Below, one piece after another: positions 15,117-15,697 of a DNA stretch of 15,697 nucleotides. The stretch is from an uncultured Bacilli bacterium (GTDB taxonomy: Bacteria; Bacillota_I; Bacilli_A; RF39; UBA660): positions 1-15,697 of the forward strand of contig CAKOQM010000031.1 in NCBI GenBank assembly GCA_934101275.1, in the 5' to 3' direction. Both the position numbers and the translations under genes were made by a program. The notes under the pieces were generated by a model. That model ran no database searches and was not told the DNA's origin. It saw only the letters and a program-made list of their open reading frames with translations. The first letter of the stretch is position 1. Each line of letters begins with the position of its first letter.

Positions 15117-15136
15117 ATTATTTTTAAAGGTATAAT
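15109..15136 (+). promoter_or_regulatory. promoter of ylbN-rpmF
   Basis: -35-like TTGTGT (15109-15114), 16-base spacer and consensus -10 TATAAT (15131-15136). Because the GTG at 15137 touches this box it cannot be the translation start. Confidence 0.65.
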
Positions 15137-15163
15137 GTGAATACAGAAAAGAAAGGTGATATT

Positions 15164-15640
15164 GTGGATTTACAAAGGTTTTTGATTCATGAAACGAAAC
15201 AAGATATCACTGTCGAACTTCCCAAAGAAATGTATGCTTCGGCAGGTATTTTAGATATTCCTTGTTTTATCGTTTCACTTGAAATAAAAAAAGATTTGAA
15301 TCAAGATTATTATTTATCTTTAAAAGGAGATATTTCTCTTTGGTTAAGTGATGCGCGAACCTTAAAAGAAGTATCTTATCCGATTTCTCTTGATTTTGAA
15401 GAAAAAATCACAGAGGAAAGTGAAATATGTGGGAGATTTTTAGAAAATTCACAAAATACACTTGATATTCTGGGTATTTTATGGGAAAATATTGTACTGG
15501 AAATCCCAATTAGTTATACCGAATCTGATGAATTAAATATCGTTGGTGATGGGTATCAAGTAAATGGGAATGAGAGTGAAAAAAGCATGGATCCAAGACT
15601 AGCTCCTCTATTGGAGTTACTGGATAAGGAAAAGGAGTGA
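15164..15640 (+). CDS. ylbN: YlbN/YceD family (DUF177) protein
   Basis: A 158-residue member of the DUF177/YceD family, whose gene nearly always precedes rpmF. Members have been linked to 23S rRNA processing or ribosome assembly in some bacteria and plants; the biochemical role is not settled. The start is set at GTG 15164 (VDLQRF...), behind AAAGGTGAT (15152-15160); the in-frame GTG at 15137 lies at the -10 box. The central part shows the family's beta-rich pattern (DYYLSLKGDISLWLSDARTL) and the C-terminus the conserved DPRLAPLLELL. The cysteines often seen in the family's central CxRCL motif are missing. It is followed four bases later by rpmF, whose ribosome binding site overlaps the end of this gene, so the two are an operon. 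Confidence 0.85.
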   Translation: MDLQRFLIHETKQDITVELPKEMYASAGILDIPCFIVSLEIKKDLNQDYYLSLKGDISLWLSDARTLKEVSYPISLDFEEKITEESEICGRFLENSQNTLDILGILWENIVLEIPISYTESDELNIVGDGYQVNGNESEKSMDPRLAPLLELLDKEKE

Positions 15641-15644
15641 AACT

Positions 15645-15697
15645 ATGAAACTAAACCTTCAATTATTTGCTGTTCCTTTTAGAAGAACTAGTAAAAC
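15645..15697 (+). CDS. rpmF: ribosomal protein L32 (5' part) with a Prp-type N-terminal extension
   Basis: The first 17-18 codons of L32 before the window ends. The usual mature sequence AVPFRRTSK is present, but L32 normally starts as Met-Ala-Val-Pro. Here translation starts eight codons earlier, giving MKLNLQLF before AVPFRRTSK. There is no other start codon: the codon before Ala-Val-Pro is TTT. AGGAG at 15633-15637 is seven bases from ATG 15645. The leader is almost identical to the extension of ribosomal protein L27 in Firmicutes (MLKLNLQFF before ASKKG), which the protease Prp removes. Cutting after Phe here would restore exactly the canonical L32 N-terminus. In operon with ylbN. Confidence 0.92.
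   Translation, partial: MKLNLQLFAVPFRRTSK

Noticed and set aside
15137..15163. Upstream GTG start of ylbN
   Set aside because: It touches the -10 box at 15131-15136, so it would not be in the transcript; GTG 15164 has a good ribosome binding site.
1..15697. CRISPR array
   Set aside because: No regularly spaced repeats of 20-40 bases were seen on either strand.

Overview
The window looks like low-GC Bacillota DNA, probably Bacilli near the Mollicutes/Erysipelotrichales/RF39 side. It is very A+T rich, has strong AGGAGG-type ribosome binding sites, and uses TGA as a stop in the chromosomal genes (ends of the SirA-like and YlbN/DUF177 genes), so the code is standard. The gene orders transketolase-sirA and tmcAL/ylbN/rpmF are familiar from Bacilli. 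The species cannot be named from the sequence alone.

The left part (1 to about 4290) is the end of an integrative element. It holds two cargo genes of unknown function (the first broken by a frameshift at an A run), a strong terminator, a highly structured 180-base leader, an unknown acidic protein, an excisionase-type helix-turn-helix protein and a complete tyrosine integrase. About 140 bases past the integrase is the 3' half of a tRNA-Arg(CCU)-like gene, with short repeated sequences on both sides. This is the layout expected of an attachment site. The next stretch (about 4290 to 5030) carries a terminator, A+T-rich DNA, a 21-codon hydrophobic ORF and a small frameshifted ORF.

A complete type III restriction-modification operon follows (5059 to 9341): Mod, a beta-type N6-adenine methyltransferase, translationally coupled to Res, a helicase/nuclease that unexpectedly carries a textbook EF-hand loop sequence. 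Directly behind its terminator sits a group II intron (about 9369 to 11244) with an endonuclease-less reverse transcriptase/maturase. The intron's downstream flank is the last 70 codons of an EF-Tu gene, but its upstream flank is the restriction operon terminator, not tuf. The two sides therefore do not belong together. Recombination between intron copies, loss of the 5' part of tuf, or a chimeric assembly could each explain this.

The right part (11245 to 15697) is chromosome-like: a transketolase-family protein that has lost most catalytic histidines but stays fully open, a SirA-like DnaA regulator, convergent tmcAL, then divergent ylbN (DUF177) and the start of rpmF. The ribosomal protein L32 encoded here starts with a nine-residue extension, MKLNLQLFA, of the kind the Prp protease removes from ribosomal protein L27 in Firmicutes. 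The most interesting items are this L32 extension, the probable transketolase pseudoenzyme and the intron with mismatched exons.
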